Below, piece after piece: positions 8,789-17,975 of a stretch of DNA of 64,000 bases. A program made the position numbers and the translations under genes. The notes beneath the pieces are model-generated. The model saw nothing but the letters and a program-made list of their open reading frames with translations. It was not told where the DNA came from and did no database searches. The stretch spans positions 91,457 to 155,456 of the forward strand of contig NZ_JH378832.1 of the NCBI RefSeq assembly GCF_000235445.1. Reading direction: 5' to 3'. The stretch is from Johnsonella ignava ATCC 51276 (GTDB taxonomy: Bacteria; Bacillota; Clostridia; Lachnospirales; Lachnospiraceae). Numbering within the stretch: the first letter of the stretch is position 1; each line of letters begins with the position of its first letter.

Positions 8789-9862
8789 CTAATCTAAATT
8801 CTTATATACATCATAAGACGCTCTTTTACGACCTGATGCATCCTTTAAGCCGAATTTCATAGCTTTTCCCTGAAACATTTCACCGACATCATTTTGCCTG
8901 CTCAGATAAAATCCCTCTATATAAGGATTTTCCTTTGCTCGCTTGTAAGCCTCACTTATAACCTCAGCCTGAAGTGCTTCACTTGTTGCATTAAATCCCT
9001 GTTCAGAAAGTATTATATGTCTTACCTTTTTTTCAGGCGAAAGATATTCCTCCTGTTTAAAGAAATCTGTAAGCACATGCAGATTCTTCATGTTTATAAT
9101 AGGTGAATCCGGCGTGTCTTTCACGTCAGGATCATCTCTAAAATCAGGATCTACAAGCCCCTGAGGATAGGCATGCCATGCAATGCCGTAATCGGTATCC
9201 TTTAAGTAACTGTTTATTATAGGCATCATATCTTTAGCCTGGTATATACCTGCACCCTGATCAGAATACCACTTCCATCTGTGATCAAAAGGTATAAATA
9301 CTCTTGCATCCGGATTTTCTGCCTTTATAGCATCATACCATATCCTAAATCCTTCACAGTATTGCTGTGTATACGCATTTATATCGGTGGTCGGGAGATA
9401 ATTCCATGTTCTGCCGTTATTTATCTCATTCCCTATAATCCAGTTTGAAACCAGATCCTTGTACTGATGTGCAAATCTTTGTGCAACCGCCTTTAACGCA
9501 GTCTTAGCCTCATCTCCTGAAACATTGAATCCATAAAATACCGCACCTCCTGCCGGCTTTGATACCGGAAGCAGCGCCGGATTTTCAGTCTGCCACGGAT
9601 TAAGCATGATAACGGTATTTGTAATTCCCGCATCTTTATTTGCCTGATATAAATTCTCATAAAAATGATTTATAGGATTGTTCCATATTATTTGCGTTAC
9701 TCCAAGATCACGACATTCATCAACTGCAATACCGCTTACAGCAAGACCCTTTTTATTTGAAGGGGTCTGATAAAAGGCATATACCGGAGATATAGCTGCA
9801 AAAGCCATATATATACCGAGAGCTGCTGAAAACATCTTTTTTGCTCTATCTTTAATAATCAT
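8789..9862 (-). CDS. Secreted DUF5722 protein (glycosidase-like TIM barrel)
   Basis: The 357-aa protein has a signal peptide (MIIKDRAKKMFSAALGIYMA..., cleavage near residue 29, SPVYA). The mature part looks like the DUF5722 clan of glycoside-hydrolase-like TIM barrels. NWIIGNEINN (about 141-150) places an Asn-Glu pair where GH-A enzymes have the acid/base, and HIILSEQGFNAT (about 287) offers a second Glu as nucleophile. It probably acts outside the cell on a glycan; the substrate is unknown. The ribosome site AAGGAGG is six bases from ATG. It is monocistronic, with its own promoter and terminator. Confidence 0.8.
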   Translation of the reverse strand: MIIKDRAKKMFSAALGIYMAFAAISPVYAFYQTPSNKKGLAVSGIAVDECRDLGVTQIIWNNPINHFYENLYQANKDAGITNTVIMLNPWQTENPALLPVSKPAGGAVFYGFNVSGDEAKTALKAVAQRFAHQYKDLVSNWIIGNEINNGRTWNYLPTTDINAYTQQYCEGFRIWYDAIKAENPDARVFIPFDHRWKWYSDQGAGIYQAKDMMPIINSYLKDTDYGIAWHAYPQGLVDPDFRDDPDVKDTPDSPIINMKNLHVLTDFFKQEEYLSPEKKVRHIILSEQGFNATSEALQAEVISEAYKRAKENPYIEGFYLSRQNDVGEMFQGKAMKFGLKDASGRKRASYDVYKNLD

Positions 9863-9900
9863 GTATCCTCCTTATGTAATAATTAATAAGTTACATATTT

Positions 9901-9929
9901 ATTGTAATACTTTTACATTTATATTACAA
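9901..9929 (-). promoter_or_regulatory. Promoter of the DUF5722 gene
   Basis: TTGTAA (9929-9924), 17-bp spacer, TACAAT (9906-9901) on the minus strand, about 40 bp upstream of the ATG. Confidence 0.6.
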
Positions 9930-10098
9930 CTTACCTTTTTATTAATATTAAATATACACATAAGGAACAAGTAATTCCTGTATACGGGAGTTCGACAGTT
10001 AGCAGTATAAAATGCTTAGATCAAAATCGTAAAATCCATTTAAAAATGACCTTCTTACCCATAGCCGTAAATATAGCAGACATTTATATGGCAGACAT

Positions 10099-11313
10099 TT
10101 ATTCTGATGCCTTAAAATTATAGACCGGCTTCATTATATCTAATATATCAACAGACATACTTACCATACCTATAATATCATCAATGGATTTATATGCCAT
10201 AGGAGCCTCATCAAGCGTTTTTTCATTTATTGAACTCGTATATACCCCTTCCATACTGCTTTTATATTCTTCAAGACTTAGCTTCTCTTTTGCAGCACTT
10301 CTTGACATAAGTCTTCCGGCACCGTGCGGAGCTGAGTAGTTCCAGTCAGGATTACCCTTTCCTACAGCAAGTATACTGCCATCCCTCATATTTATAGGTA
10401 TCAGAACCTTTTCACCTGCATGAGCGGCTATCGCACCTTTCCTTAATATCATTTCATCAGTATCTATATAATTATGTATAGTATGAAAGCTTTCCAAAGG
10501 AGTTATCCGGGCTTTTTTTAATATAACCTCTGCCATCTTCTCTCTGTTTCTGCGTGCAAATGCCTGACATATCTTTACATCATGCAGATACCTTTCAAGA
10601 TATTTGCCTGTAAGATAGCACAGGTCCTTAGGCATAACAGGATCCGTATTTTCTTTATCCCATTTTAGCTTCTCCAATGCCTTCTGTATCTCATCCCTGC
10701 GTCCCTGCTCTTTATAAGTTCTTATAATTTCTTCTCTTGCATCAAGATATTCTCCTATACCTTTGTCAAGATCTACCGCAAGCTGTTGGTAAATTTCAGC
10801 AACCTGTTTTCCAAGATTACGACTGCCTGAATGTATTACAAGATATTTTGTACCGTCAGAAGCCTGATCTACTTCTATAAAATGATTGCCCCCGCCCAAT
10901 GTTCCTATTGAGCGTTCAATTCTTTTTGTCTGTTTAAGCTGCCTGTAACATACAAGCTCCTGAAGATCAAATCTTTCATCCCGCCCCTCCCAGACAGCCT
11001 TGCCTGAAGGAACTATACTTACCGCTTTATCAAATTCTTCAAAATCAATTTCTATCTTTCCCAAATTGACAGTATACATACCGCATCCTATATCAACTCC
11101 CACTATATTTGGAACCACCCTGTCGGTAATTGTCATTGTAGTACCTATGGTACAACCTCTGCCTACATGCACGTCAGGCATAATACGTATCTGTGAATTT
11201 TGGCTCATAGGGTAATCACACATACGTCTTATCTGCCCTATAGCCTCATCTTCAATTACACTTGCATAACAGACGGCAGTATTGAATTTTCCTTTTATTT
11301 CAAAGCCTTCCAT
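10099..11313 (-). CDS. rtcB: RtcB-family RNA ligase
   Basis: RtcB seals RNA with 2',3'-cyclic phosphate or 3'-phosphate and 5'-OH ends using GTP and Mn2+. Metal and guanylate residues are visible in MPDVHVGRGCTIG, VGVDIGCGMYTV, LGGGNHFIEV, HSGSRNLGKQV and SAPHGAGRLMSRSAAKE (the His nucleophile motif). The start is the ATG at 11313 (MEGFEIKG) because AGGAGG lies five bases upstream; an in-frame ATG at 11361 has no such site. The resulting 404 aa matches the shorter RtcB forms. No archease or RtcA gene is adjacent. The promoter region shares a block with the tRNA-like RNA/DUF2828 locus at 42.4 kb. Confidence 0.95.
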   Translation of the reverse strand: MEGFEIKGKFNTAVCYASVIEDEAIGQIRRMCDYPMSQNSQIRIMPDVHVGRGCTIGTTMTITDRVVPNIVGVDIGCGMYTVNLGKIEIDFEEFDKAVSIVPSGKAVWEGRDERFDLQELVCYRQLKQTKRIERSIGTLGGGNHFIEVDQASDGTKYLVIHSGSRNLGKQVAEIYQQLAVDLDKGIGEYLDAREEIIRTYKEQGRRDEIQKALEKLKWDKENTDPVMPKDLCYLTGKYLERYLHDVKICQAFARRNREKMAEVILKKARITPLESFHTIHNYIDTDEMILRKGAIAAHAGEKVLIPINMRDGSILAVGKGNPDWNYSAPHGAGRLMSRSAAKEKLSLEEYKSSMEGVYTSSINEKTLDEAPMAYKSIDDIIGMVSMSVDILDIMKPVYNFKASE

Positions 11314-11350
11314 ATTTTTCCTCCTGTTTATTGGTTTTCGTGTATTTATA

Positions 11351-11379
11351 TTATGATACAAGTGTCAAAAGTATAAAAA
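11351..11379. repeat. Partial copy of a palindromic repeat (left arm)
   Basis: 29 bases identical to 45487-45515, beginning TTATGATACAAGTGTCAAAA. Only the left arm of the element is present; it lies in the rtcB leader. Confidence 0.7.
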
Positions 11380-11454
11380 ATATATATCGTTTAAAAGATA
11401 CATTTATTACCATAATAGCATGAATATATGTATCGCCTAATATCGGACAAATTT

Positions 11455-11483
11455 ACTATAACATAGTTTTATATATTACACAC
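11455..11483 (-). promoter_or_regulatory. Putative rtcB promoter with upstream shared block
   Basis: On the minus strand, GTGTGT (11483-11478), 17-bp spacer, TATAGT (11460-11455). The -35 is poor. The sequence just upstream (11481-11508 on plus, CACGAAAAAAAGACTGCGAA...) resembles the block upstream of the tandem-RNA promoter at 42417-42444, aligned in the same register to the -35. Confidence 0.4.
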
Positions 11484-11621
11484 GAAAAAAAGACTGCGAA
11501 CTTGGCAGATTCCACCGGCACACCATATACCTGCCTTTATGTCGTAACTGTATTAATAAAATCTATATTTTTTCTTATACAAATGCCTTAAATCAAATAC
11601 CAATGTCGTTAGTCAAAAATA

Positions 11622-11684
11622 AGGGCATCTCAGAAGTATTTAATGCATCTATTTCTGATACATTTTATACTTCTGAAATACCCT
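11622..11684 (-). terminator. Terminator of the small zinc-protein gene
   Basis: Long inverted repeat (AGGGCATCTCAGAAGTAT ... ATACTTCTGAAATACCCT, two mismatches, with further pairing inside). It is followed on the minus strand by TTATTTTTG. It lies 22 bp after the stop of the 11706-12068 gene. The rest of the 11314-11705 gap holds the rtcB promoter and the repeat arm. Confidence 0.8.
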
Positions 11685-11705
11685 CATTGCGTTTCTCACT
11701 ATTTT

Positions 11706-12068
11706 TTATAAAGATTCTGTAATATTATTACCCTCTTCTTCAAGCATTTCTGCGCAACTCTTACACATGTCAATATCATCACATATTAGAAAGCAATCAT
11801 CACACACTATACGCTGGCAGATCGGACAAATATTGAAATGTTCCTCTAAAGCCTTTAACATTTTTTCTTTCAACCGCTCTCGTTCTCTTTGATAAAGAAT
11901 GCGATAAAATGCTATCTTTTTCTCCGATTCAGGGCAGGCACCTGCTTTTGAAAATTTTTTTGTAAAGTTTAACTTTATTTTTTTACATTCCTCACAACAG
12001 GCAACAAATGAAATCTCTGTATCCGTTGAACAGTCAACCAAACAATTCAACAATTTTTTATTATTCAA
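11706..12068 (-). CDS. Small cysteine-rich, probably zinc-binding protein
   Basis: 120 aa. Cysteine pairs are spaced as in zinc fingers: CCEEC near residues 24-28 and a C-terminal cluster CPICQRIVCDDCFLICDDIDMCKSC (about 81-105), which resembles a B-box/RING-like treble-clef knuckle. A basic helical stretch lies between (about 45-70). No exact family is recognised. I place the start at a TTG (12068) because AGGAGG lies eight bases upstream and no ATG is available. It is the last gene of the SPFH/zinc-ribbon block and is separated from it by a decayed gene fragment. Confidence 0.6.
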   Translation of the reverse strand: MNNKKLLNCLVDCSTDTEISFVACCEECKKIKLNFTKKFSKAGACPESEKKIAFYRILYQRERERLKEKMLKALEEHFNICPICQRIVCDDCFLICDDIDMCKSCAEMLEEEGNNITESL

Positions 12069-12167
12069 TGAACCGCCCTCCTATTTACAGTGCCGTTTTT
12101 TTGAAGCTTTCTTTTATAGATTGTACATATACATTTTAAGAAGTTTAAAATATTATGTCATCTGCCA

Positions 12168-12392
12168 TTACCCGGTAGCTCCTTGCATAATGCAGTCTGA
12201 ATTGATTGATGTACTATATTCATCCGGAAGTAAGGTACAATTCATAATATATTGTCCGTCTTTATTTACCGTATATCCATCAGGAGTTTTTTCATTAGCA
12301 TACATCGAACCTAGCGGTCTTGAGCTTTCAAGATTCTTATAATACCATTCACCATCACTATGTATTTCCCATGTCCACTTATAAAGTATTAT
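12168..12392 (-). pseudogene. Fragment of a cell-wall-binding repeat protein gene
   Basis: On the minus strand this encodes KWTWEIHSDGEWYYKNLE, then SRPLGSMYANEKTPDGY. That is nearly identical to the C-terminus of the surface protein at 35328-36470 (KWTWEQHSDGEWYYKNLE...). There is no start codon, signal peptide or repeat array, and an in-frame stop lies just upstream. The downstream end diverges after GQY into about 25 unrelated codons before TAA. It is therefore the tail of a lost paralogue, left by deletion or a partial duplication. Confidence 0.85.
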
Positions 12393-12440
12393 ATAAATAC
12401 AGTTAATTCAACAAAGTACACATATAAATCTATTTAAATC

Positions 12441-13814
12441 CTATCCTACAACATCTCCATCATCAAACGGGTCTCCACACTCCGGACAAAACTTAGGCGG
12501 ATGTGTCGGATCCTTAGGTTCCCAACCGCACTTATCACACTTATACTGCGGGATGCCTGCCGGCTTCGGTTTTCCGCATTCCATACAAAACTTGCCCTTA
12601 TTTCCGCCTGTCCCGCAACTGCATGTCCAGCTTACCCTATCCTCAGGCTTCGGTTTGCCACATTCCATGCAAAACTTACCCTTATTCCCGCTTACTCCGC
12701 AGCTACAACTCCAACCGGAAGTTTCACCTGAACCAGGTACCGCTGTCGCCGGCTGCTGCTGTTGCATCTGTTGTGGCTGCATTTGCTGTTGCATCTGTTG
12801 CTGCTGTGCCATTCCGTAGAGTCCCTGTACTCCTCCCACACCGCCTGCCGCATTTGCCATATTCATACCTGCAAATGCCATCATAGGTCCCGTAGAAGTA
12901 TTTTTTGCTGCCGACTGCATAGCCGATGCGGTAGAACCGACCATATGTGCCGCTCCCATACCAGGATCACGAAATACTGCATTTCTTTGCAGTTCACGGA
13001 TCATTTCCGCCTGTTCCTCAGGTGCCGTTACGGAACTTACATTAAATTTTGCAATCGCAAGTCCGTAGTGTTCTGCCCAGTCAGCGGAAATTTCAGCATT
13101 TACCGCCTCTGTAAGCTCCTTTGTATGTGTAGTGATCTGATAATAGCGTATACCCATATCAGCTATCCTTCCGAATGCAGGTTGCAGTGCGGTCAGTATC
13201 TCAGATTTTAACTGAGAGTCAATCTGATCTCTGGTATATTCATCTTCAACATTAGCGCATACATTCTTATAAAATGCTATCGGATCAACCATTTTATAGG
13301 AATACTCTCCATGACAGCGAAGACTGATCTCCATATCCAGACCTATCTTCTCATCCACCGCACGAAACGGCACCGGATTGGCTGTACCGTATTTATTTCC
13401 TATAATATCCTTGGTGTTAAAAAAGTAAACACGTTGATCCTTTCCGGTATCTCCTCCCATCGTAACCCTTTTCATAAAGGTATCAAAGCTCTTTTTTACG
13501 CCTTCACCCAATCCTCCATAAAAGATGCTGGGCTCGGTTGATTTGTCAAAGACAAATTCTCCCGCCTGTGCACAGACTTCTACAATAGCTCCCTGCTCTA
13601 CTATAATCATACACTGCCCTTCATTAACAGCTATAATAGAGCCATTTGAGATAATATTGCTGCTTCCTTTTGTATTAAAACTTCTATTTGACTTTCTATT
13701 TTCACCCTTCTTTACAAGCACATTTACATCCATGGACGGGCAGTAAAAATATTCACGCCACTGATCCGCCAGAACCGAACTTAATGCTCCGACTCCAACC
13801 TGTAACAGTCCCAT
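12441..13814 (-). CDS. SPFH-domain protein with C-terminal zinc ribbons (YdjI-like)
   Basis: 457 aa. Residues about 20-290 form an SPFH/band-7-type domain (QWREYFYCPSMDVNVLVKKG ... DMEISLRCHGEYSYKM, then a coiled SPFH stalk ending EEQAEMIRELQRNAVF). An Ala/Met/Gly linker and a Gln/Met-rich stretch (about 335-355) follow. The last 95 residues hold three zinc-binding modules: two near-identical repeats of CSCG...GNKGKFCMECGKPKP and a rubredoxin-like CDKCGWEP...FCPECGDP. The family includes Bacillus subtilis YdjI, which with YdjG and YdjH recruits PspA to stressed membranes. The zinc-ribbon membrane protein next door fits YdjG. A canonical ribosome site (GGAGGAAG) precedes ATG. Confidence 0.85.
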   Translation of the reverse strand: MGLLQVGVGALSSVLADQWREYFYCPSMDVNVLVKKGENRKSNRSFNTKGSSNIISNGSIIAVNEGQCMIIVEQGAIVEVCAQAGEFVFDKSTEPSIFYGGLGEGVKKSFDTFMKRVTMGGDTGKDQRVYFFNTKDIIGNKYGTANPVPFRAVDEKIGLDMEISLRCHGEYSYKMVDPIAFYKNVCANVEDEYTRDQIDSQLKSEILTALQPAFGRIADMGIRYYQITTHTKELTEAVNAEISADWAEHYGLAIAKFNVSSVTAPEEQAEMIRELQRNAVFRDPGMGAAHMVGSTASAMQSAAKNTSTGPMMAFAGMNMANAAGGVGGVQGLYGMAQQQQMQQQMQPQQMQQQQPATAVPGSGETSGWSCSCGVSGNKGKFCMECGKPKPEDRVSWTCSCGTGGNKGKFCMECGKPKPAGIPQYKCDKCGWEPKDPTHPPKFCPECGDPFDDGDVVG

Positions 13815-14095
13815 GCTTCTTCCTCCGTTTCAAAAATTTAAATATATTTGGTTCATTCCTTATAGTTTTCCCCTGCAATTTCCCCTTAGCCTGCTTCGAA
13901 TACGCTTCCCCCATAGCTTAATTCCGAAGCAAAGCTTCCCGGCTGAATAGCCATACCATAACTGATGATTTTTTACAAAACCGTTTCAGCTGTATTCCCT
14001 GATAATTATTTTCTTTATATTAATCTATATTCTGCCGCCAATCTTCGGCACAAATAGTGATAAAAAGTATTTTTCACATTTTCAATCTATTTCTC

Positions 14096-15253
14096 CTATA
14101 TTAAAACCGAAATTCCTAAATCAGCCGCTCCTGCATTGTGGCGTGTCAACCAGAAAATAAGTGCAATAACGGCAATGACGGCAACGGTAACTAACAAAAC
14201 TTTTATCCATGATATAGGGATGTTTCCGCTAACCTTGCCGGTCTGTCCGTTTACCATAAAGTTATATATCTTATCACCGTAACGGAAAGAGGATATCCAT
14301 ACCGGAAGAAGCAGATATTTATAAGTTATATCTGCATATTCCGTTTGTATCTGAATATTTCTCGTATGATCCGCCTTATTCTCATCTCTTATCTTTGTGT
14401 CCACCTCTCCATGAATCAAGGAGGCTATTTTCTGTTTTGCCTTTTCCCATGCATTTTTCATTTTAACGGTATATCTCTCCGCCATAAAGCCTGCCATGTA
14501 CTCAGGTCTGTATTCCTGAGCTTCCAAAGTCTGAAAAGGTTCCAGCCCTGCAATCATACCTCCGTCCTGTTTCTGTGAAGCACATATAAGCATATCGTCT
14601 ATTTTATGGTGATAAGCGCCACGAGTATTAAACCAGTCGGTCTCAATCCGGGTATTCCCATCCTTATCCTCTGTTTTACGGTCAAGACCGTACTCTCCGC
14701 TATAGTTGCTATGTGTGTTTGTGTCAAAAGTCCAAAACGGAACATAAAGTCCTTTAAATGCTTTTGGCTTGGCACTCTCTTTCGCAAGTTTAGGACAAAA
14801 AAACTTTTTTTCAATCCAGCTCTTAAAAAGCTGTGCCGCCCGTCCGGCATCCAACTTAAAAGGCACAATCCCTCCGGGAGACATTGTATTTTGCTGGGCA
14901 ACAGGCATAACCTGATTTGAACCGCAATAGGGACATTCACCCGAAATCTGATTTGTGTCATATATAGTATCTGCACCGCATGACTGGCAGTGCACAGTCT
15001 TTGTTTCAGTACCCCAATCTGTCGGAGCATCATCCTCAGCAAGGTTAAAATCCAGTTCCTGTGCTGTAAAACTCTGACTTACTGCGGCAATTTCTTCCTT
15101 ATGCCCGCAATATGGACAAAGAAGTATCTGACTTCCCGGCATAAAAGCCATTACTCCTGCACACTTCGGGCATTTTTTATCGGTTGCCCGCTCTGTTTCC
15201 GTACGCAAAGCATCAGTCGTCTCATGCTGCCCGGTATAATTTTCTCCCACCAT
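14096..15253 (-). CDS. Zinc-ribbon membrane protein (YdjG-like)
   Basis: 385 aa with two N-terminal zinc ribbons: CPKCAG...LLCPYCGHKE (about 28-55) and CQSCGADTIYDTNQISGECPYCGS (about 89-113). A soluble domain with KAFKGLYVPFWTFDTNT, typical of this family, and one C-terminal transmembrane helix (about 350-368, VLLVTVAVIAVIALIFW) follow. It is the expected partner of the SPFH protein encoded 281 bp downstream, as YdjG is of YdjI in Bacillus. The ydjH (TPM-domain) and pspA genes of that system are absent here. It follows the YARHG lipoprotein gene by 41 bp, probably in the same operon. Confidence 0.8.
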   Translation of the reverse strand: MVGENYTGQHETTDALRTETERATDKKCPKCAGVMAFMPGSQILLCPYCGHKEEIAAVSQSFTAQELDFNLAEDDAPTDWGTETKTVHCQSCGADTIYDTNQISGECPYCGSNQVMPVAQQNTMSPGGIVPFKLDAGRAAQLFKSWIEKKFFCPKLAKESAKPKAFKGLYVPFWTFDTNTHSNYSGEYGLDRKTEDKDGNTRIETDWFNTRGAYHHKIDDMLICASQKQDGGMIAGLEPFQTLEAQEYRPEYMAGFMAERYTVKMKNAWEKAKQKIASLIHGEVDTKIRDENKADHTRNIQIQTEYADITYKYLLLPVWISSFRYGDKIYNFMVNGQTGKVSGNIPISWIKVLLVTVAVIAVIALIFWLTRHNAGAADLGISVLI

Positions 15254-15294
15254 ATTTTACCTTCCTGCTTTTTTATTATTATTCAAAATTAATT

Positions 15295-16566
15295 TTAGTA
15301 GCCGGGAGAATCTCCCACATCTTCATAAAGATTCTGAATACTTATAAAGCGAAAATCACCATCATCCATTCGTTTCAAAGTAACGACATAAGGTTTCGGA
15401 TTATAACTGTAAAAATCATTGCAGAGGATACAGACACTATCTCTATCCACATCTATCATCTCTCCTGCAAATACAATATAATTTGTATCTCCATGAATTA
15501 AATAATATGCATCTAATGTATCGATATAACTGCCTTTATTGTAAGCCTCATCTGCACCCCATACCTTATCAGCCAGTCCGTAACCTGTTGCACGGCGGGC
15601 AAGTTTATCGAGATTTGTTCTGCTTATATAAGAGATATCCGTATCTATCTCAATATTCCTTTTTTCAAGCTCCTGCCGAATCTGATTATATGAAATACTT
15701 TTATCGTCCATCTGATACACAATCATATTGATATTGAAACGGTTATCATCCACTGAACCGAATCGTTCCCACAGGAAGCCATTTATCCCCGCTTCTCTTA
15801 AAAACGCAATCGCTTTACCTTCAATATCAGCAGCATCTTTCCACTCACCTCTTTGATCAAGTTCTTTTTGAAGTTTCCTTATGTTTTCTTTCTCATAAGA
15901 ATTAAAAACATTCTCATTAAACTGCTGAGCAGGTATGCTTGGATTATACCAACTTCTACTTTCAAAATAGTGTTTTTGCCCTTCATTAGTAAATATTCTG
16001 CCATGTCTTGCATATATCTCATTTATTCCACGACGAATCTGAAAGCTTTCCTTACTCTGAATTTCATTATCCCCTAAAACTGCGGCAGAACTATCCGGAA
16101 AAACATAATCATTATCCATAATTAGTATGTTGGCAATATTTCCTGTGTAAATCAGTTTTAAATAATCCTTATCCGGCTGTGCGTATCCCTGATATTCCTC
16201 ATGAGAATTATATGCCTTATAATCCATTTTAAAGTCTTTCACAAACCGTTTTAAATCCGCATTATATTTTCCGGCACCATCTCCCTCAGCTGAAGCATCC
16301 TTATCTGCTGTTTCTGAAGGTGATTTTCCGCTTTTTTCTTTTTTTAACAAACTATGACCCTTTTGAGCTTTATTGTCTTCCCCATCTTTATCAGACTCCT
16401 CTTTATCATTTAAACGCTTTTTAGCTTTGTGAGTTTCATCTGCATCTTTACTCTGCTGAGTCTGTGTATACGATCTTACATTGCATCCTGAAAAGCAGCA
16501 TATTATACACAGCAGACTCACTAAAACCAGAGATCTGCGATATTCTCCAAATCTTATACACGTCAT
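15295..16566 (-). CDS. YARHG-domain lipoprotein
   Basis: 423 aa with a lipoprotein signal peptide (VLVSLLCIICCFSGC, lipobox FSGC at about residue 28). A charged, disordered linker rich in Lys, Asp and Glu runs to about residue 105. The YARHG domain sits at about 185-240: RRGINEIYARHGRIF, then a motif ending QQFNENVFNSYE. This extracellular domain is common in Firmicutes surface proteins and its function is not known. A C-terminal domain of about 170 residues has no obvious match. The gene lies 32 bp after the HEAT lipoprotein gene and is likely co-transcribed. Confidence 0.8.
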   Translation of the reverse strand: MTCIRFGEYRRSLVLVSLLCIICCFSGCNVRSYTQTQQSKDADETHKAKKRLNDKEESDKDGEDNKAQKGHSLLKKEKSGKSPSETADKDASAEGDGAGKYNADLKRFVKDFKMDYKAYNSHEEYQGYAQPDKDYLKLIYTGNIANILIMDNDYVFPDSSAAVLGDNEIQSKESFQIRRGINEIYARHGRIFTNEGQKHYFESRSWYNPSIPAQQFNENVFNSYEKENIRKLQKELDQRGEWKDAADIEGKAIAFLREAGINGFLWERFGSVDDNRFNINMIVYQMDDKSISYNQIRQELEKRNIEIDTDISYISRTNLDKLARRATGYGLADKVWGADEAYNKGSYIDTLDAYYLIHGDTNYIVFAGEMIDVDRDSVCILCNDFYSYNPKPYVVTLKRMDDGDFRFISIQNLYEDVGDSPGY

Positions 16567-16598
16567 CTTAATAACAGTCCTTTCTTAAAAAAAGCATT

Positions 16599-17828
16599 TT
16601 AATTGTCAAGCTTTTTTCTCTGGTAACTTTCCTGAACAAAACGGGCATCTTCATCGCTAAGCCCGTTAATTATAGGTTCCAGTGATTCAAATGCTTCTTT
16701 TCCTCCATGTGCCAAAATCACATCTATGGCTCCTGAACGTCCTATCCAGTTTACTTTCGGATCCTGAAGTATTTCCTTCATAACGGCAACTATCTCTTCA
16801 GCATTATAATAACTTGCCTTATTTTTCCATGCTTCAAAATTTGATTCGGCAATATGACTGATATCTGTAATTGTTCCCCAATACGGGACATCGTCGGTTC
16901 TAGGTGTTTTTTTAAAGTATTCTAATGTGGCACGATAAGCCGGCTCGCTGGTATACTGATGCACCGGATAATCCAGCCACATCTCTGCCAAAGAGTAAAT
17001 ACAATCTTCATGTAACTCATATTTAGTATCATCATTTAAAATCTCTTTAATGGGTTCTACAAAACTATCATCATGCAAAGCCCCGCAGCTGCCGCATGCA
17101 CTTCCTGCCACTTCAAGATCTTTATCTTTCATAAGTTCAATTAATGTTTCCACTGCGCCTTCCATACCCTTATTTGATGAGGTTCCTATCCATGTTGCAG
17201 CTGCCGCCCTGACTCCTGCATTTTCATGTTTTGCCATATCAAGAAGAAATGCTCCGACTTCAGGATCGGTACCGTTATTTCCCACGGCTGCTATAAGATA
17301 TTTAAGTACAAAGGGGTCTTTCTCCGTCTTTATACCTTCCTTAGCCAGGCTCAGCTCTTCATAAGAAAGACCAAAAAGTGTACCCATAAATTCATATCCC
17401 TTACCTCTAAGCTGAGGATACTCGCTTTTCACAAGTTTTTTAATGCCTTCTTTACTGCTGCCGTAGGATATATTTTTTTCATCTAAAATACTAAAAGCCT
17501 TTGATGTGATATTGCCCTCAAGTTCCAACTTATCATTTATCGGTACATACCTATATGTAGATACCAACCATAACCAATCCTCATCGCTTAACTCTTTCTT
17601 GTCAATGAAATCCTTTACCAGATCCTCCGCACTCATATTTGCATAATCAAGCTCTTCTTCACTCTCTTTTTTTGCCTCATTTAATGTTTTATCCGCACTG
17701 CTTTTATCTTTTGATGATTCTGCCTGCACTGTCGGAGTATCCTCCTTCTTACTGCATGAGGTCATTCCTGCTAAAAGTATACATGCTGCCAGCATAATTG
17801 CCGGACGGTATAAATTTCTTTTTTTCAT
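16599..17828 (-). CDS. HEAT-repeat lipoprotein
   Basis: 409 aa. The lipoprotein signal ends GMTSC (Cys about residue 25) and is followed by a Ser/Lys/Glu-rich spacer. From about residue 130 the sequence is alpha-helical with HEAT-type repeats: KYLIAAVGNNGTDPEVGAFLLDM, then AGVRAAAATWIG and LEVAGSACGSCGALHD. HEAT solenoids bind proteins; here the protein should be anchored on the outer face of the membrane. No enzymatic motif is seen. It lies between the AIM24 and YARHG genes, in the same direction and closely spaced. Confidence 0.75.
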   Translation of the reverse strand: MKKRNLYRPAIMLAACILLAGMTSCSKKEDTPTVQAESSKDKSSADKTLNEAKKESEEELDYANMSAEDLVKDFIDKKELSDEDWLWLVSTYRYVPINDKLELEGNITSKAFSILDEKNISYGSSKEGIKKLVKSEYPQLRGKGYEFMGTLFGLSYEELSLAKEGIKTEKDPFVLKYLIAAVGNNGTDPEVGAFLLDMAKHENAGVRAAAATWIGTSSNKGMEGAVETLIELMKDKDLEVAGSACGSCGALHDDSFVEPIKEILNDDTKYELHEDCIYSLAEMWLDYPVHQYTSEPAYRATLEYFKKTPRTDDVPYWGTITDISHIAESNFEAWKNKASYYNAEEIVAVMKEILQDPKVNWIGRSGAIDVILAHGGKEAFESLEPIINGLSDEDARFVQESYQRKKLDN

Positions 17829-17975
17829 AATTTTTTTAGGATAGCCGTAAATCCAATATTTTTAATATAATACTTATATTTTATACATTCTTTAAAACTG
17901 TCCTTTCTCCTCTCTTTATAAATAAATTATTTTTTAAATTTTTTATTTTTCTGTTTTTCCACTATTTATTACTCT

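Noticed and set aside
12553..13211. Long plus-strand open frames opposite the SPFH gene
   Set aside because: They come from the antisense of Gln/Cys/Pro-rich codons; no ribosome sites and no recognisable products.
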